From Eubacterium sp. (GTDB lineage Bacteria > Bacillota > Clostridia > Lachnospirales > Lachnospiraceae): 41,239 nt of DNA. The translations under genes and the position numbers were made by a program. Below, in pieces: positions 10,479 to 19,907 of the stretch (within the stretch, counting starts at the first letter, position 1; each line of letters begins with the position of its first letter). The stretch lies in the NCBI GenBank assembly GCA_016292095.1, contig JAEFAB010000007.1, forward strand, positions 1-41,239. The letters run 5' to 3'. The notes beneath the pieces are model-generated. The model saw only the letters and a list, made by a program, of their open reading frames with translations, searched no databases and had not been told where the DNA came from.

Positions 10479-11579
10479 TTACTGAACAACCGGTAAAACA
10501 ATGTAAATGTAATTATTTTCTTCATCACGAATAAAGCAAGGAGCTTTTGGATTTGTAAAATAAATACTAACCTGTTCTTCATCCAAGACTCTCAAAATAT
10601 CAATTAAGAATTTTGGATTAAAACTAATCATCATATCCACACCTTCTTTGGAAATCGGAATATTTTCATCCATGGATCCAATGAATGTATTAATGGATAA
10701 TTCAAGTTCTGTATCCTTCATCGTAAGGAATACCGGTTTTTTATCTCCTTCTTTAATAAGAAGAGTTGCTCTATCGATACAGTCAACCAGTTCTCTCTTA
10801 TTCACATCAATCTTTGTTTTATAATCATTACTGATCATTTTATCTGTATCGAAGTAATTTGTGCATTCAATTAATCTGGAAACAACTTTTGTTTCATCAA
10901 ATTCAAAAAGGATATGATTGTTTGTAAAGTAGATATTGACTTCATCATCTACACCACCGGTTAAAATCTTACTGATTTCATTTAAAGATTTTCCGGGTAC
11001 AAGTACTTTATGATTATCATATTCTTCTTTTAATTCTACATAGCGAATTGCAATTCTGAATTTATCCAATGCAACAACTTTTAATTTGTTTCCTGTTACC
11101 TCAAATAATTCTCCTGTAAGAATTTTATTTTTATCTGCTTCGTTTACTGTGAAAATAGTTTGTCTGATTACTTCCTTTAAAGAGAACTGTGAAATTGTAA
11201 TCTTATCGTTCTTTTCTATAGAAGGAAGATATGAAAAGTCATCAGCTGATTTTACTAAAATATTGAACTTTGCATTTTCACAAGTAATGTTTGCTTTTGT
11301 TTCGTCATTAACTTCAATAACTACTTCATTATCCGGAAGTTTTCTAACAATTTCAGAGAAGATCTTTGCATCAATAGCAATACTACCTGCTTCAATAATC
11401 TCACCTTCTACAACTGTTTCAATTCCAAGTTCCATGTCGTTGGATATGAATTTAATTTTTCCTTCTGTAGCATCAATCAAAATACATTCTAAGATAGACA
11501 TGGTTGTTTTTGATGATACAGCTTTCATAGCAATATTAATTCCGGCAATTAAATCTGATTTTTTACAAACTAATTTCAT
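10479..11579 (-). CDS. dnaN: DNA polymerase III beta subunit (sliding clamp)
   Basis: The 366-residue processivity clamp, which dimerises into a ring around DNA. Three consecutive clamp domains are evident from length and pattern, beginning MKLVCKKSDLIAGINIAMKAVSSKTTMSILECI and ending YIYIVLPVVQ, the usual form of the C-terminal peptide-binding region. A clear AAGGAGATCATT precedes the ATG. The 332-bp gap to dnaA carries DnaA-box-like repeats. Confidence 0.97.
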   Translation of the reverse strand: MKLVCKKSDLIAGINIAMKAVSSKTTMSILECILIDATEGKIKFISNDMELGIETVVEGEIIEAGSIAIDAKIFSEIVRKLPDNEVVIEVNDETKANITCENAKFNILVKSADDFSYLPSIEKNDKITISQFSLKEVIRQTIFTVNEADKNKILTGELFEVTGNKLKVVALDKFRIAIRYVELKEEYDNHKVLVPGKSLNEISKILTGGVDDEVNIYFTNNHILFEFDETKVVSRLIECTNYFDTDKMISNDYKTKIDVNKRELVDCIDRATLLIKEGDKKPVFLTMKDTELELSINTFIGSMDENIPISKEGVDMMISFNPKFLIDILRVLDEEQVSIYFTNPKAPCFIRDEENNYIYIVLPVVQ

Positions 11580-11911
11580 AATGATCTCCTTTGTTGAATT
11601 GTTAGATATAATTTTCCGTTTTTCAAAAAATCGGAATGCATAAATAAATATATAATTAAATAATCATAATAATAAGCAATGTTAATATGTTAAAAAAACG
11701 TTTTCTAGTCGATAAAACCAAGGTCTTTCAAAATAATGAGTTGATAATAAACAAAATGTTATTAAAGAAACATCTGAAGTTCTGATAATAAAATATCGAG
11801 AGCAATTTTAAATCTTTGAAGGATTCAAAAATTTATTAGCATCCTATTAGCACTTTATCAACATCCTTATTAACGAAAAATAAGTGGTTATCATCATGCT
11901 TATTAACATTT
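11580..11911. other. dnaA-dnaN intergenic region with DnaA-box-like array; probable part of oriC
   Basis: Near the dnaA end, four same-orientation 9-mers occur on the plus strand: TTATCAACA (11855), TTATTAACG (11867), TTATCATCA (11888) and TTATTAACA (11900), with start spacings of 12, 21 and 12. They resemble the DnaA box TTATCCACA, with differences centred on positions 5-7. The rest is AT-rich, including a near-match TGTTAATAT at about 11680. By analogy with B. subtilis, this side of dnaA may contain the unwinding region. The dnaN promoter presumably lies here but I could not place it confidently. Confidence 0.6.
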
Positions 11912-13297
11912 CTAGTTTGGACTGATTTTCTTTTTCAGAATATCGACGCTTGTTTTTAAGGCAGCATCGGTTTTCATGAGTTTGCTAATTTTGTTTTTAC
12001 CATAGCTGATCGTTGCATGATTATCCTTCTTTAATAAGGTAGCAATCTGTTTCAGGGTATCATCTGTATATTCGATACAGAGGTACATACAAATCTGTCT
12101 TGGAATGGTAAATTCTTTACTTCTCTTTGAAGAACAAATATCCGAAACAGAAATCTGATAATGCTCCGCTACGATATTGATAATACTTTCACAGGTGATT
12201 TTTTCTTCCTGATTAGGAGAAATCAAATCTTTTAAGGCATCCTTTGCTAGTTCCAATGTAATTTCAGTTCTTTTGATTTTAGAAAAAGAAATAATACGGG
12301 TAAGGGAACCTTCCAACTCACGAACGTTGGCTGTAAAGTTATTTGCTATAAACTGAAGAACAGATTCATCTAAATCATATCCAAGAGATTCTGCTTTTCG
12401 TTTTAAGATTGCCATACGTGTTTCGTAGTCGGGATTATGAATATCAACAGTTAATCCCTGTTCAAAACGGTTAATTAATCTGTCTTCAATTCCTTCCATA
12501 TCTTTTGGTTTACGGTCTGAAGTAAAAACAATCTGTTTATGCTTCATAAATAAATCATTATAAATATTGAAGATTTCTTCCTGTGTTCTATCCTTATTAG
12601 AAATAAACTGAATATCGTCAATTAAAAGAACATCTACGTTTCTGTACTTCTGACGGAATTCAATAATATCTTCCTGAGATGTTTTATTCTTTTTATTACC
12701 AAGTAAGTCAATAACTTCGTTGGTAAAGTTTTCACTGGTCGTATATAAAACTTTTGCATTTGGATTATTTGCCAATACAAAGTTACCGATAGACTGAATC
12801 AAATGTGTTTTACCAAGTCCTACACCACCATAGATAAACAATGGGTTGTAAATTTCTCCCGGTGATTCAGCTGCAGCCAATGATGTTACTTGTGCAATAT
12901 CATTGTTGGAACCAACGACAAAGGAATCAAAAGTATATTTCTTGTCCAGGTTTGCTTCCTGAATTCTGTTTTCCAGAGAAATCATTTCCTGATCAGCTAA
13001 GTTATCAATAAATTCTTCATTGATTTCTGTATCATTTGGTAAAGTGATTTCCAAATTAATTTCTTTGTTAATTGATTCTTCTATTGCTATCTTTAATAAC
13101 TGACAGTATTTCTTATTTACATAAACAAGTCCGGACATTTTAGTTTCTCCGGAAAAGATTAAAGTTAATGTATTATTTTCAAATGATTCCACTTTTAAAG
13201 GTAGAATCCATGTTTTAAAAGAAATGTCTGTGAGTTCAAATTCCTGTTTTAAAAAATCTAAAATTTCAGGCCATTTTTCTTTAATTTCCTCTAACAT
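11912..13297 (-). CDS. dnaA: Chromosomal replication initiator DnaA, with altered box-recognition motif
   Basis: The 461-residue AAA+ initiator. Domain I (about 1-85) and a short acidic domain II precede the AAA+ core, with Walker A GGVGLGKT and Walker B VLLIDDIQF, and the C-terminal DNA-binding domain IV. In domain IV the usual signature GGRDHTTVIHA is replaced, without a gap, by KKDNHATISYG (residues 423-433). The normally base-contacting Asp and first Thr are therefore Asn and Ala, while His is kept. The first gene of the left replichore; an apparent promoter lies about 45 bp upstream. Function is certain; altered box preference is inference. Confidence 0.97.
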   Translation of the reverse strand: MLEEIKEKWPEILDFLKQEFELTDISFKTWILPLKVESFENNTLTLIFSGETKMSGLVYVNKKYCQLLKIAIEESINKEINLEITLPNDTEINEEFIDNLADQEMISLENRIQEANLDKKYTFDSFVVGSNNDIAQVTSLAAAESPGEIYNPLFIYGGVGLGKTHLIQSIGNFVLANNPNAKVLYTTSENFTNEVIDLLGNKKNKTSQEDIIEFRQKYRNVDVLLIDDIQFISNKDRTQEEIFNIYNDLFMKHKQIVFTSDRKPKDMEGIEDRLINRFEQGLTVDIHNPDYETRMAILKRKAESLGYDLDESVLQFIANNFTANVRELEGSLTRIISFSKIKRTEITLELAKDALKDLISPNQEEKITCESIINIVAEHYQISVSDICSSKRSKEFTIPRQICMYLCIEYTDDTLKQIATLLKKDNHATISYGKNKISKLMKTDAALKTSVDILKKKISPN

Positions 13298-13906
13298 AAA
13301 CCCCTCCGTAAATTAATAAAAGGGACATAAGCCCACACAATAATATAATAACTCAAAAAGCAATCATTTTCAATATATATATTATAATAGGTAGAAAGTC
13401 ATAATTCTTTGTTTCTTTAAAAGGCAAAAAAGGCGTAAAATAAGGGGTTTAAAGCTGTTTTTGAATAAAAAAATATATTTTTTATAAAAAAATGGAAAAT
13501 AAGCAGAAAAAAAGAATAACAGGACAGTGATTTTGTTATTAGACAAATATAGTAAAAAGTAAAAAAATAAATGTTAACGAATACATTCATAATTGTTTTT
13601 AATTTACATAAATTTGCTATTTTTCGACAAAAAAGAAGAAAGTTATTAACATTGAAAAAAGGAAAATATAGGAAAATAGGGAAAAATGATTGAAAAAGGC
13701 CTATAGTTATTAACAATTGATTAACATAATGATGATAACTTTATGTTAATTCGTAAATGATATTATGTAACCCTGAAAAATAAATTTTAAAAAATATATT
13801 GAAAAAATATCAATTTTATGATTAAATAGGTAATTGACTACGTTTATTCTTACATAACGAAAGTAAATGATGTTTTACTATAGAATTGAAAAGGAGGTGC
13901 CGGAAT
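13298..13906. other. Divergent dnaA-rpmH intergenic region; probable oriC
   Basis: A 609-bp non-coding, very AT-rich gap where gene direction switches. It holds TTATTAACA at 13643-13651 and 13707-13715, and the one-mismatch copy TGATTAACA at 13718-13726, the last two 11 bp apart and in the same orientation. A 10-bp inverted repeat (13720-13729 with 13741-13750, arms ATTAACATAA/TTATGTTAAT) follows. TTATGTAA is at 13763 and TTACATAA at 13850. Long A/T tracts at 13440-13620 could unwind. A 99-codon minus-strand frame (13417-13716) is low-complexity Phe-rich sequence and is not accepted. Confidence 0.65.
13345..13373 (-). promoter_or_regulatory. Putative dnaA promoter
   Basis: On the minus strand, TTGAAA (13368-13373), a 17-nt spacer and TATTAT (13345-13350) lie about 50 bp before the dnaA start. 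The region is very AT-rich, so chance matches are possible. Confidence 0.5.
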
Positions 13907-14041
13907 ATGAAAATGACATTTCAGCCAAAGAAAAGACAGAGATCAAAAGTTCATGGTTTTAGAAAGAGAATGAGAACAGCTGGTGGAAGAAAAGTTCTTG
14001 CAGCAAGAAGAGCAAAAGGAAGAAAGAAATTATCAGCTTAA
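13907..14041 (+). CDS. rpmH: 50S ribosomal protein L34
   Basis: A 44-residue, highly basic protein. It begins [18 protein letters not shown] and ends GRKKLSA, the canonical L34 sequence. The start is fixed by the strong site AAAAGGAGGTGC ahead of the ATG. It is the first gene of the right replichore, directly downstream of oriC, as in nearly all bacteria. A hairpin terminator after the stop separates part of its transcription from rnpA. Confidence 0.98.
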   Translation: MKMTFQPKKRQRSKVHGFRKRMRTAGGRKVLAARRAKGRKKLSA

Positions 14042-14067
14042 GGTCGCATTCTAATGTGACCTTTTCT
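14041..14067 (+). terminator. Terminator/attenuator between rpmH and rnpA
   Basis: AGGTCGCAT (14041-14049) pairs with ATGTGACCT (14054-14062, one G-U), followed by TTTTCTT. It probably keeps rnpA expression below that of L34. Confidence 0.75.
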
Positions 14068-14090
14068 TACGTGTAAAACTTGGAGAAATT

Positions 14091-14435
14091 ATGAGTAATT
14101 ATGAATCTTTAAAAAAGAATCAGAATTTCCAGAAAGTTTATGCTTTAGGAAAGTCGAAAGCAAATAAGTATTTAATCATGTATGTTAGTAATAATAATCT
14201 ATCAAAAAACAGATTAGGTATTCAGGTAAGTAAAAAAGTAGGAAATAGCGTAGTAAGACATCGCCTAACCAGATTGATTAGAGAAAGCTACAGATTAAAT
14301 GAAGAAATGTTCAATAGTGGTTTGGACATTGTCGTAATAGCACGTAATAGTGCTAAAGGCAGAACTTATAAGGAGATTGAAAGTGCATTATTGCATTTGG
14401 GAAAACTCCAAAATATTCTGATGGGTTGCAAATAG
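14091..14435 (+). CDS. rnpA: Ribonuclease P protein component
   Basis: The 114-residue protein subunit that assists the RNase P ribozyme in maturing tRNA 5' ends. The conserved core VSKKVGNSVVRHRLTRLIRES is the family's RNR region, with His where Asn is usual (RHR for RNR). It starts with MSNYESLKKNQNFQKVYALG, typical of RnpA. Upstream CTTGGAGAAATT acts as the ribosome binding site. It belongs to the conserved rpmH-rnpA-yidD-yidC-jag cluster. Confidence 0.95.
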   Translation: MSNYESLKKNQNFQKVYALGKSKANKYLIMYVSNNNLSKNRLGIQVSKKVGNSVVRHRLTRLIRESYRLNEEMFNSGLDIVVIARNSAKGRTYKEIESALLHLGKLQNILMGCK

Positions 14436-14466
14436 TAGTTTTGTAGAAGAATCAGAATATGTAACT

Positions 14467-14751
14467 ATGAGGAGAAGCTTTGCATATAGAGAGAAGATGA
14501 GAAAGATAGTTCAGTTATATCAATTGTTTAAAAAGGGACTTACTTCTATATTAATAGGTATGGTTAAATTTTATAAGAAATTTATTTCCCCATTAAAAAG
14601 AAATAGGTGTTGTAGGTATATTCCTACATGTTCTCAGTATGCGGTTGAAGCTTTAGAAAAGTATGGACCATTTAAAGGGACATTCTTAGCAGTGAAAAGA
14701 ATACTTCGATGTAATCCTTTTAGTGAAGGAGGATTCGACCCTGTTCCATAA
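14467..14751 (+). CDS. yidD: Membrane protein insertion efficiency factor YidD
   Basis: A small YidD-family protein of up to 94 residues that supports YidC/Sec-dependent membrane insertion. Family hallmarks are FYKKFISPL, RYIPTCSQYAVEAL, KGTFLAVKRILRCNPF and GGFDPVP. An amphipathic N-terminal segment would associate with the membrane. The start is uncertain: the ATG at 14467 lacks a good ribosome binding site, while an in-frame ATG at 14497 directly follows AGAGAGAAG. Located between rnpA and yidC as usual. Confidence 0.93.
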   Translation: MRRSFAYREKMRKIVQLYQLFKKGLTSILIGMVKFYKKFISPLKRNRCCRYIPTCSQYAVEALEKYGPFKGTFLAVKRILRCNPFSEGGFDPVP

Positions 14752-14762
14752 AGGAGGTTTCA

Positions 14763-15812
14763 GTGGGTAGTATAATAAATTTTTTAGCTACGATTTTGGG
14801 ATACATTTTTGATATTATTTACAGAATCTTAGATATTGTAGGAATTCATAATATGGGATTATGCATTATCTTATTTACGATTATTGTAAGATTATTAATG
14901 TTACCAAGTACCATTAAACAACAGAAGTTTTCACGTTTAAATAATGTGATGCAGCCGGAAATTCAGGCAATTCAAAAGAAATATAAAGATAAAAAGACTC
15001 AAGAAGCACAGTTTGAAATGCAGGAAGAACTGAAACGTGTATATGATAAATATGGTGTTTCACCTTCCGGAAGTTGTTTACAGATAATCGTAACCATGGC
15101 AATTCTTTTTCCACTGTTTAGAGTTATCAAGGATATTGCTCAGTTCGTTCCTTCCATTGCAAAATTATATGAACATAAGGAACAGAATGCGGTAATTATA
15201 AATCAGTTAAATAAATTCTTAGTTTTCAAGATTAATGAATCACCGGCTGATTACTTTTTTGCACATAAAGGAAGCGGTGCAGCAGTTGCATTAGCAATTG
15301 CATTGATTATTCCGGTTCTTTCAGGTGTATTTCAGTTTTTATCAGTTCATGTATCTACAAAGTTAAATAAAGTAGATACCGGTGATAATCCAATGGCAAG
15401 TTCTTTGAAAATAATGAATTTTATTATGCCATTGTTTTCTGTATATTTGTGTTGGCAGTATGATGTCAGTCTTGGTATTTACTGGATGACAGGTTCATTG
15501 ATTATGATGTTAACACAGATTATCGTAACAAAGCATCTTCAGAAAATTGATGTAGATACAATTATTGAAGAAAACAGAGAAAAAGCTGCTGAAAAAGCAG
15601 AAAAGAGAAAACAGAAACAGGGTATTTACAGAGAGAAGATTTTAGAAGCTTCCAAAGCAAATACTAAGAGTATGGCTTCTTCTTCAGGAATGAGCGCTGA
15701 AGAAAAAGAAGAGAAAATTAGAAAAGCAAAAGAAGCTGCCGCAAAGAAACAAGGTGGTCTTGCAGCAAAAGCAAGTCTTGTAGATGATTATAATAAAAGA
15801 AATGAAAAATAG
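14763..15812 (+). CDS. yidC: Membrane protein insertase YidC/OxaA
   Basis: A 349-residue insertase that places proteins in the cytoplasmic membrane. Translation starts at GTG (14763), set by AAAGGAGGT 6 bp upstream. The hydrophilic-groove arginine is R43 in FTIIVRLLMLP. A cytosolic hairpin (about 50-95) is followed by further membrane segments (about 104-122, 174-195, 213-230 and 238-255), then a long charged Lys/Ala-rich C-terminal tail. No lipoprotein signal is present, unlike SpoIIIJ of Bacillus. It directly follows yidD and precedes jag by 13 bp. Confidence 0.96.
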   Translation: MGSIINFLATILGYIFDIIYRILDIVGIHNMGLCIILFTIIVRLLMLPSTIKQQKFSRLNNVMQPEIQAIQKKYKDKKTQEAQFEMQEELKRVYDKYGVSPSGSCLQIIVTMAILFPLFRVIKDIAQFVPSIAKLYEHKEQNAVIINQLNKFLVFKINESPADYFFAHKGSGAAVALAIALIIPVLSGVFQFLSVHVSTKLNKVDTGDNPMASSLKIMNFIMPLFSVYLCWQYDVSLGIYWMTGSLIMMLTQIIVTKHLQKIDVDTIIEENREKAAEKAEKRKQKQGIYREKILEASKANTKSMASSSGMSAEEKEEKIRKAKEAAAKKQGGLAAKASLVDDYNKRNEK

Positions 15813-15825
15813 TCAGAGGTAAAAG

Positions 15826-16464
15826 ATGGAATTTAAAGAATATCAAGCAAAAAGCGTTGAAGAAGCAATCACAAATGCCTGCGTTGATTTAGGAATTACA
15901 GCAGATCAGTTGGTATATGATGTTGTTGAAAAAGGTACCAGCGGATTTTTAGGACTTGGTAGTAAGCCGGCTGTAATTAAAGCAAAGAAAAATGAATCTG
16001 TTAGAGATATTACAGAAGACTTTTTAAATCAGGTTTTATCTGCAATGGATATTACAGCAAAGATTAATATCGACATTGAAGAAAAAGAAAAAGAAAACAT
16101 TATCAACGTTGACATCATTGGTGATGATATGGGAATATTAATTGGTAAAAGAGGCCAGACATTAGATTCACTTCAGTATCTTGTAAGCCTTGTAATTAAT
16201 AAGGAAAGCGATAAGTACAATCGTGTAAAGTTAGATACTGAAAATTACAGAGAAAGAAGAAAAGCAACTCTTGAAAACCTTGCAAAGAACATTGCAATTA
16301 AGGTTAAGAGAATTAAGAGACCGGTTGCTTTAGAACCAATGAATCCTTATGAAAGAAGAATTATTCATTCAGCACTTCAGAATGATAAGTTCTGTACTAC
16401 AAAGAGTGAAGGTGAAGAACCATTCAGACATGTAGTAGTTTTCTTAAAGAAAGAACATAAATAG
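15826..16464 (+). CDS. jag: RNA-binding protein Jag/KhpB
   Basis: A 212-residue protein with the Jag-N domain (GTSGFLGLGSKPA), a KH domain (IGDDMGILIGKRGQTLDSLQ) and a C-terminal R3H domain (ERRIIHSAL with the downstream basic helix). KhpB homologues bind RNA with KhpA and affect cell elongation and division in other Firmicutes (family knowledge). The last gene of the rpmH-yidC cluster; a strong terminator follows. Confidence 0.95.
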   Translation: MEFKEYQAKSVEEAITNACVDLGITADQLVYDVVEKGTSGFLGLGSKPAVIKAKKNESVRDITEDFLNQVLSAMDITAKINIDIEEKEKENIINVDIIGDDMGILIGKRGQTLDSLQYLVSLVINKESDKYNRVKLDTENYRERRKATLENLAKNIAIKVKRIKRPVALEPMNPYERRIIHSALQNDKFCTTKSEGEEPFRHVVVFLKKEHK

Positions 16465-16479
16465 GATAAAATAAAGATG

Positions 16480-16515
16480 AGAGGAATTTTTGATTTAAAA
16501 AATTCCTCTTTTTTT
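16480..16515 (+). terminator. Intrinsic terminator after jag
   Basis: AGAGGAATTTTT (16480-16491) pairs with AAAAATTCCTCT (16498-16509), followed by six more T. A classic rho-independent terminator. Confidence 0.9.
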
Positions 16516-16542
16516 GTCTACACTTTTATTATGTAATATGCT
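16514..16542 (+). promoter_or_regulatory. Possible mnmE promoter overlapping a TTATGTAA element
   Basis: TTGTCT (16514-16519), a 17-nt spacer and TATGCT (16537-16542) form a modest sigma-70 match downstream of the jag terminator. The spacer contains ATTATGTAA (16528-16536), a motif that recurs between genes of this locus and could be an operator. Confidence 0.4.
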
Positions 16543-16589
16543 ATATTTTATACCAAAGGTCTAAATGTAAAAATGAAATGGAGTTATTC

Positions 16590-17969
16590 ATGAAAATTAC
16601 AGAAACAATTGCTGCAATTTCATCTTCAGCCGGTTCTTCAGGAATTGGTATTATCCGTGTTAGTGGAGAAGAATCGATTGAAATTGTAGATAAAATATTT
16701 CGTTCTGCAAAAGAAGGAAAAACATTAAAAAATGTAGAAACACATACAGCCCACTTTGGTTATATTGCAAATGGGGATCAGATTCTAGATCAGGTTATTG
16801 TATTAGTATTAAAGAATCCTCATTCCTATACCGGGGAAGATACGGTAGAGATTGATTGTCATGGTGGTGTGCTGATTTTAAAGAAAATATTGGAATTGGT
16901 TCTTAAGAATGGTGCCAGAGCTGCAGAGCCGGGTGAGTTTACAAAGAGAGCTTTCTTAAATGGAAAACTTGATTTAGCTCAGGCAGAAGCAGTTATGGAT
17001 CTAATTAATTCTCAGAATGATTTTGCTTTGAGCAGCTCTATCAAACAGTTAAAAGGTGGGATATCAGAAAAGATTAAAGAAATCAGAAGTGATATTATTT
17101 ATCATATTGCATTTATTGAATCCGCATTGGATGATCCGGAACATATCAGCTTAGATGGATATGAAGAAGAAATTTCGGAGATGCTTGAAAAGAATCTTTC
17201 AAAGATGAAGCGACTGATTGATACTTTTGATAATGGTAAAATGATGAAGGAAGGAATTAAAACGGTTATTTTAGGAAAGCCAAATGCCGGAAAATCTTCT
17301 CTTCTGAATTTAATGCTTGGTGAAAACAGAGCTATTGTTACTGATATTGAAGGAACAACCAGAGATACTTTGGAAGAAACCATTAGTCTTGGAGAATTAA
17401 GTTTAAGAATCATTGATACAGCCGGCATTCGTATGACGGAAGATAAAGTCGAGCAGATTGGTGTGCAAAAAGCAAAAGAAATGGCTGAAGATGCAGACCT
17501 TGTAATCTATGTGGTAGACGGTTCTAAAGAATTAGATGAAAATGATAAAGAAATTTTAAAACTGATTCAGAAGAAGCAGACAATTATTTTAATTAATAAA
17601 ACAGACATTGAAAATGTTATTTCACAAGAATCCATCCATGAGTTAACAGGAAAAGATGCAATTATGTTTTCTGCAAAAGAAGGACATGGAATGGAAGTTC
17701 TGGAAGATGAAATCAAAGAACTGTTTTATAGCGGTGATGTTACTTACAATAATGAAGTTTATATTACTAATATCAGACAAAAAGAATCTTTGGACGATGC
17801 ATACCAGAGTTTATTACAGGTAAAAGATTCTGTGAATGCAGGAATGCCGGAAGATTTTTATTCGATTGATTTAATGAGTGCGTACAGTGCGTTGGGACTC
17901 ATTATTGGTGAGAGTGTGGAAGATGACTTAGTAAATGAAATCTTTTCTAAGTTCTGTATGGGTAAATAA
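16590..17969 (+). CDS. mnmE: tRNA uridine-5-carboxymethylaminomethyl modification GTPase MnmE
   Basis: A 459-residue GTPase that with MnmG modifies the wobble uridine of several tRNAs. The start at 16590 (MKITETIAAIS) is chosen because GGAG lies 6 bp ahead and it matches the family start; an ATG four codons upstream would include the binding site. Domains: an N-terminal folate-binding domain, a helical domain, and an inserted G domain with GKPNAGKSS (G1), TTRDT (G2), DTAGI (G3) and NKTD (G4). The C-terminal FCMGK keeps the catalytic cysteine. mnmG follows 20 bp downstream. Confidence 0.97.
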   Translation: MKITETIAAISSSAGSSGIGIIRVSGEESIEIVDKIFRSAKEGKTLKNVETHTAHFGYIANGDQILDQVIVLVLKNPHSYTGEDTVEIDCHGGVLILKKILELVLKNGARAAEPGEFTKRAFLNGKLDLAQAEAVMDLINSQNDFALSSSIKQLKGGISEKIKEIRSDIIYHIAFIESALDDPEHISLDGYEEEISEMLEKNLSKMKRLIDTFDNGKMMKEGIKTVILGKPNAGKSSLLNLMLGENRAIVTDIEGTTRDTLEETISLGELSLRIIDTAGIRMTEDKVEQIGVQKAKEMAEDADLVIYVVDGSKELDENDKEILKLIQKKQTIILINKTDIENVISQESIHELTGKDAIMFSAKEGHGMEVLEDEIKELFYSGDVTYNNEVYITNIRQKESLDDAYQSLLQVKDSVNAGMPEDFYSIDLMSAYSALGLIIGESVEDDLVNEIFSKFCMGK

Positions 17970-17989
17970 TGATAAAGTAGGAGTTTGTA

Positions 17990-19861
17990 ATGAACGTAGT
18001 AGAAACATATGATGTAATAATTGTAGGAGCAGGACATGCGGGATGTGAAGCAGCATTGGCTTCTGCAAGACTTGGTATGGAAACAATTATGTTTACGGTT
18101 AGTGTAGACAGTATTGCAATGATGCCATGTAATCCAAATATCGGTGGAACATCCAAGGGACATTTGGTACGAGAAATTGATGCACTTGGTGGAGAGATGG
18201 GAAAGAATATTGATAAGACATTTATCCAGTCGAAGATGCTCAATAAATCGAAAGGTCCTGCAGTTCATTCACTTCGTGCTCAGGCAGATAAGCAGGATTA
18301 TACCCGTGAAATGAGAAAGACCATTGAAAATACAGATCATTTAACAGTGCGTCAGGGTGAAATTGCAGAGTTAATTGTAGAAGATGGTAAAATCAAAGGT
18401 GCAAAAACTGTATCCGGTGCAACATACTATGCGAAATCTGTTGTATTAGCTACCGGAGTTTATTTAAAAGCAAAGTGTATTCATGGAGATGTATGTCAGT
18501 ATACCGGACCGAACGGATTGATGGCTGCAAATCACTTAACGGATTCTTTGATTCAGAATGGAATTAAGATGCGTCGTTTTAAAACCGGAACACCGGCTCG
18601 TGTGGATAAGAGAACTGTTGATTTTTCAAAGATGGAAGAGCAGCTTGGAGATGAGAAAGTTGTTCCTTTCTCTTTTACAACGGATCCGGAAAGTGTTCAG
18701 AAGGAACAGGTATCCTGCTGGCTTACTTATACAAATGAAGAAACACATAAAATAATTAAAGAAAACATCGACCGTTCCCCATTGTTCTCCGGAATGATTG
18801 AAGGAACCGGTCCGAGATATTGTCCTTCTATTGAAGACAAAGTTGTGAAATTTGCAGATAAGAACAGACATCAGGTCTTTATTGAACCGGAAGGACTCTA
18901 TACCAATGAAATGTATTTGGGAGGAATGTCTTCATCTCTTCCGGAGGATGTTCAGTATGCAATGTATCATACTGTTCCGGGATTAGAGAATGCAAAGATT
19001 GTTCGTAATGCATATGCAATTGAATATGATTGCATTGAATATGGGCAGTTGCTTCCTGATTTACAGTTCAAAATGATTAAAGGACTTTTCAGTGCCGGAC
19101 AGTTTAATGGAAGTTCCGGTTATGAAGAAGCTGCAGCACAGGGAATTGTTGCCGGAATTAATGCGGCAAAATATGTTAAGAATGAAGAATCTCTGGTAAT
19201 TGACCGTTCCCAGGGATATATTGGTGTGCTTATTGATGACCTGGTAACAAAGGAAAGTCATGAACCATATCGAATGATGACTTCCAGAGCAGAGTATCGA
19301 TTACTTCTACGTCAGGATAATGCAGATTTACGTCTGACAAAAATCGGTTATGAAGTTGGATTGATTCCAAAAGAACGTTACGATTACGTTTGTGAAAAAA
19401 AAGTATTGATTGAACAGGAAGTAAAGCGCTTAGAAGAATATCGTGTTGGAGCAAATAAGAAGGTGCAGGCTTTATTGGAAGAACTTGGAAGTACACAATT
19501 AAAGACTGCAACATCATTGGCTGAATTAATTCGTCGACCGGAATTGTCTTATGACTTAATTAAAAGTCTGGATGAGGAAAGACCGGAACTGACTGATGAT
19601 GTAAAAGAACAGGTAAATATCAATATTAAGTACAGTGGCTATATTGAAAGACAGAAGAAGCAGGTAAGTAATTTCAAAAAGTTGGAAAGTAAAAAGATTC
19701 CGGAAGACTTTGATTATTCAAAAGTATTAAGCTTACGTAAGGAAGCAACACAGAAGTTGAGCTTTTATAAACCGATTAACATTGGTCAGGCTTCAAGAAT
19801 TTCCGGTGTATCACCTGCAGATATTTCAGTTCTTCTTATTTATATGGAACAGAATAAATAA
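17990..19861 (+). CDS. mnmG: tRNA uridine-5-carboxymethylaminomethyl modification enzyme MnmG
   Basis: The 623-residue FAD-dependent partner of MnmE. The Rossmann dinucleotide site is [15 protein letters not shown] near the N-terminus, followed by [24 protein letters not shown], the family signature. A second conserved block, [19 protein letters not shown], and the helical C-terminal domain that binds MnmE are complete. Length is normal. GTAGGAGTTTGTA precedes the ATG. Confidence 0.98.
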   Translation: MNVVETYDVIIVGAGHAGCEAALASARLGMETIMFTVSVDSIAMMPCNPNIGGTSKGHLVREIDALGGEMGKNIDKTFIQSKMLNKSKGPAVHSLRAQADKQDYTREMRKTIENTDHLTVRQGEIAELIVEDGKIKGAKTVSGATYYAKSVVLATGVYLKAKCIHGDVCQYTGPNGLMAANHLTDSLIQNGIKMRRFKTGTPARVDKRTVDFSKMEEQLGDEKVVPFSFTTDPESVQKEQVSCWLTYTNEETHKIIKENIDRSPLFSGMIEGTGPRYCPSIEDKVVKFADKNRHQVFIEPEGLYTNEMYLGGMSSSLPEDVQYAMYHTVPGLENAKIVRNAYAIEYDCIEYGQLLPDLQFKMIKGLFSAGQFNGSSGYEEAAAQGIVAGINAAKYVKNEESLVIDRSQGYIGVLIDDLVTKESHEPYRMMTSRAEYRLLLRQDNADLRLTKIGYEVGLIPKERYDYVCEKKVLIEQEVKRLEEYRVGANKKVQALLEELGSTQLKTATSLAELIRRPELSYDLIKSLDEERPELTDDVKEQVNINIKYSGYIERQKKQVSNFKKLESKKIPEDFDYSKVLSLRKEATQKLSFYKPINIGQASRISGVSPADISVLLIYMEQNK

Positions 19862-19867
19862 TTAATA

Positions 19868-19891
19868 TTTACATAATAAATATTATGTAAA
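19868..19891. repeat. 10-bp perfect inverted repeat between mnmG and rsmG
   Basis: TTTACATAAT (19868-19877) and ATTATGTAAA (19882-19891) flank AAAT. No T-run follows, so an operator or an RNA hairpin is as likely as a terminator. The same TTACATAA core recurs at other gaps of this locus. Confidence 0.7.
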
Positions 19892-19907
19892 CCTATTGGA
19901 GAATTAA

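Noticed and set aside
13417..13716. 99-codon minus-strand frame in the origin gap
   Set aside because: Made of long A/T tracts giving Phe-rich sequence; no start signal; lies across the predicted oriC.
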